Source: Rhodospirillaceae bacterium SYSU D60007
GTDB lineage: Bacteria > Pseudomonadota > Alphaproteobacteria > Reyranellales > Reyranellaceae
Length of the DNA stretch: 64,000 bases
Direction of reading: 5' to 3'
NCBI GenBank assembly: GCA_003574685.1
Contig: QOCQ01000003.1
Coordinates: forward strand, 1-64,000
The first letter of the stretch is position 1, and every line of letters starts with the position of its first letter. Below are positions 63,029-64,000 of this stretch, piece by piece. The position numbers were made by a program, and so were the translations under genes. Under the pieces are notes generated by a model that saw only the letters and a program-made list of their open reading frames with translations, did not search any database and was not told the DNA's origin.

Positions 63029-64000
63029 TGAGTGTCGTGGAGCGGGAACCCTGGCGCGTGACATTCCAGGAGATGAAGGCGCCGGCGGAGGAGCTCATCG
63101 AGGAAGCCCGGCGCGGCCGCATGTTCGTCCTGGTCGATGATGAGGATCGGGAGAACGAGGGCGACCTTGTCATTCCCGCCCAGATGGCGACGCCCGAAGC
63201 GATCAACTTCATGGCGCGGTATGGCCGCGGCCTGATCTGCCTCGCCATGACCAGGGAGCGTTGCGAGCAGCTCGGTCTGCCCTTGATGGCACGCGACAAC
63301 GCCAGCCGCCACAACACGGCGTTCACGGTCTCGATCGAGGCGCGCGAGGGTGTGACCACCGGAATTTCCGCTGCCGACCGTGCCCGCACCATATCGGTAG
63401 CCATCGACCCAAGCTGCGGGCCGCAGGACATCGTTTCGCCCGGGCACGTGTTCCCGCTGATGGCGCGGGAGGGCGGCGTGCTGGAGCGTACAGGGCACAC
63501 CGAGGCGGCCGTCGATCTGGCGCGCCTGGCGGGGCTGCAACCGGCGGGGGTGATCTGCGAGATCATGAACGACGACGGCACCATGGCGCGCCGCGACGAT
63601 CTCATCCGCTTCGCCCAGATGCACGGCCTGAAGATAGGCACCATCGCCGATCTGATCGCCTACCGGCGCAAGTACGACTCCATCGTGCGGCGTCTGAGTG
63701 AAACCACGATCGACACGCGCTATGGCGGCGAATTTCGCACCATCGTCTATATGAACAAGGCAACCAAAGCGCAACACGTAGCGCTGGTGAAGGGGGACGT
63801 TGCGAGTGGCGCCCCTGTGCTGGTGCGGGTACACGCCATGAACCTGTTCACCGACTCGCTGGGCGAAAAGTTGCCCGGCCGTGGTGGCGAAATTGAAAGC
63901 GCGATGCGGTTGATCGCAGCCGAAGGCCGCGGCGTGCTGGTGCTGATTCGCGAGCCGCTGAACGTGCAGATGGCGCTGAGCAGACGCCATGCCGGCCAGC
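63028..64000 (+). CDS. ribB: 3,4-dihydroxy-2-butanone-4-phosphate synthase with degenerate GTP cyclohydrolase II-like domain (partial)
   Basis: At least 324 codons, running off the window. The RibB domain is intact: DDEDRENEGD at 37-46 with the metal-binding Glu, the RHNTAF substrate region and TGHTEAAVD. It makes 3,4-dihydroxy-2-butanone-4-phosphate from ribulose-5-phosphate. From about residue 228 a GTP cyclohydrolase II-like domain follows (RYGGEFRTIVY, ALVKGDV, VLVRVHA), but the normal zinc-binding cysteine stretch reads AMNLFTDSLGEKLPGRGGE, with no cysteine. This half is therefore unlikely to hydrolyse GTP, and a separate RibA must exist. Such RibB-plus-inactive-domain fusions are known as RibBX. 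ribH probably follows outside the window. Confidence 0.93.
   Translation, partial: MSVVEREPWRVTFQEMKAPAEELIEEARRGRMFVLVDDEDRENEGDLVIPAQMATPEAINFMARYGRGLICLAMTRERCEQLGLPLMARDNASRHNTAFTVSIEAREGVTTGISAADRARTISVAIDPSCGPQDIVSPGHVFPLMAREGGVLERTGHTEAAVDLARLAGLQPAGVICEIMNDDGTMARRDDLIRFAQMHGLKIGTIADLIAYRRKYDSIVRRLSETTIDTRYGGEFRTIVYMNKATKAQHVALVKGDVASGAPVLVRVHAMNLFTDSLGEKLPGRGGEIESAMRLIAAEGRGVLVLIREPLNVQMALSRRHAGQ

Overview
The window is GC-rich, densely coding DNA that reads as a chromosomal segment of an alphaproteobacterium. The best pointers are the gene order rpiB-glyA-nrdR-ribD-ribE-ribB at the right end, a complete branched-chain amino acid ABC operon, many acyl-CoA dehydrogenases, SDRs and glutathione transferases, and an ExoP/GumC-type exopolysaccharide system. 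A Rhodospirillales- or Hyphomicrobiales-like host is my guess; no rRNA or tRNA is present to fix it. I see no insertion sequence, prophage or CRISPR array.

Layout. 1-5.5 kb: a divergent promoter region with a phased CTGTCTC repeat, then a molybdenum hydroxylase large subunit, a two-domain VOC protein and an SDR, facing an acyl-CoA dehydrogenase. 5.5-8.8 kb: an intergenic region, then a small lipoprotein, a winged-helix response regulator and a sensor kinase. 8.8-32.7 kb: a large exopolysaccharide locus with manC, export protein, tyrosine autokinase, six glycosyltransferases, a WcaJ-type initiating transferase, a polymerase, a secreted beta-helix protein, two flippases, two methyltransferases, gmd and fcl. 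The content resembles a colanic-acid locus and predicts a GDP-fucose-derived sugar in the polymer. 32.7-39.6 kb: small metabolic genes (Ldh-family dehydrogenase, SDR, aminotransferase, HpaI-type aldolase, MBL hydrolase, acyl-CoA dehydrogenase, GST). 39.6-44.4 kb: a Gld-like ABC operon ending in a HupE/UreJ-type membrane protein. 44.4-49.2 kb: a secreted lactonase-like MBL protein, an alcohol dehydrogenase and a MaoC/SDR/monooxygenase/GST set. 49.2-51.7 kb: two tandem paralogous secreted helical-repeat proteins of unknown function. 51.8-58.8 kb: a glutaryl-CoA dehydrogenase divergent from livHMGF, a small membrane protein and livK, closed by a strong terminator. 58.9-64.0 kb: rpiB, glyA, nrdR and riboflavin genes, the last running off the window.

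How it fits together. The most notable signal is a shared intergenic box, YCACA-N3-TGATCAC. Four exact copies and one one-mismatch copy lie upstream of five separate exopolysaccharide transcription units, and weaker versions lie upstream of others. It is a TCAC direct repeat with an 11-bp period, the geometry used by OmpR/PhoB-type response regulators. A response regulator/kinase pair of that type sits directly upstream of the locus. The inference is a dedicated two-component switch for the whole polymer locus. Other points of interest are the Gld-like ABC/HupE operon, the tandem secreted C-x7-C repeat proteins, and a RibB fused to a GTP cyclohydrolase II-like domain that has lost its zinc cysteines.
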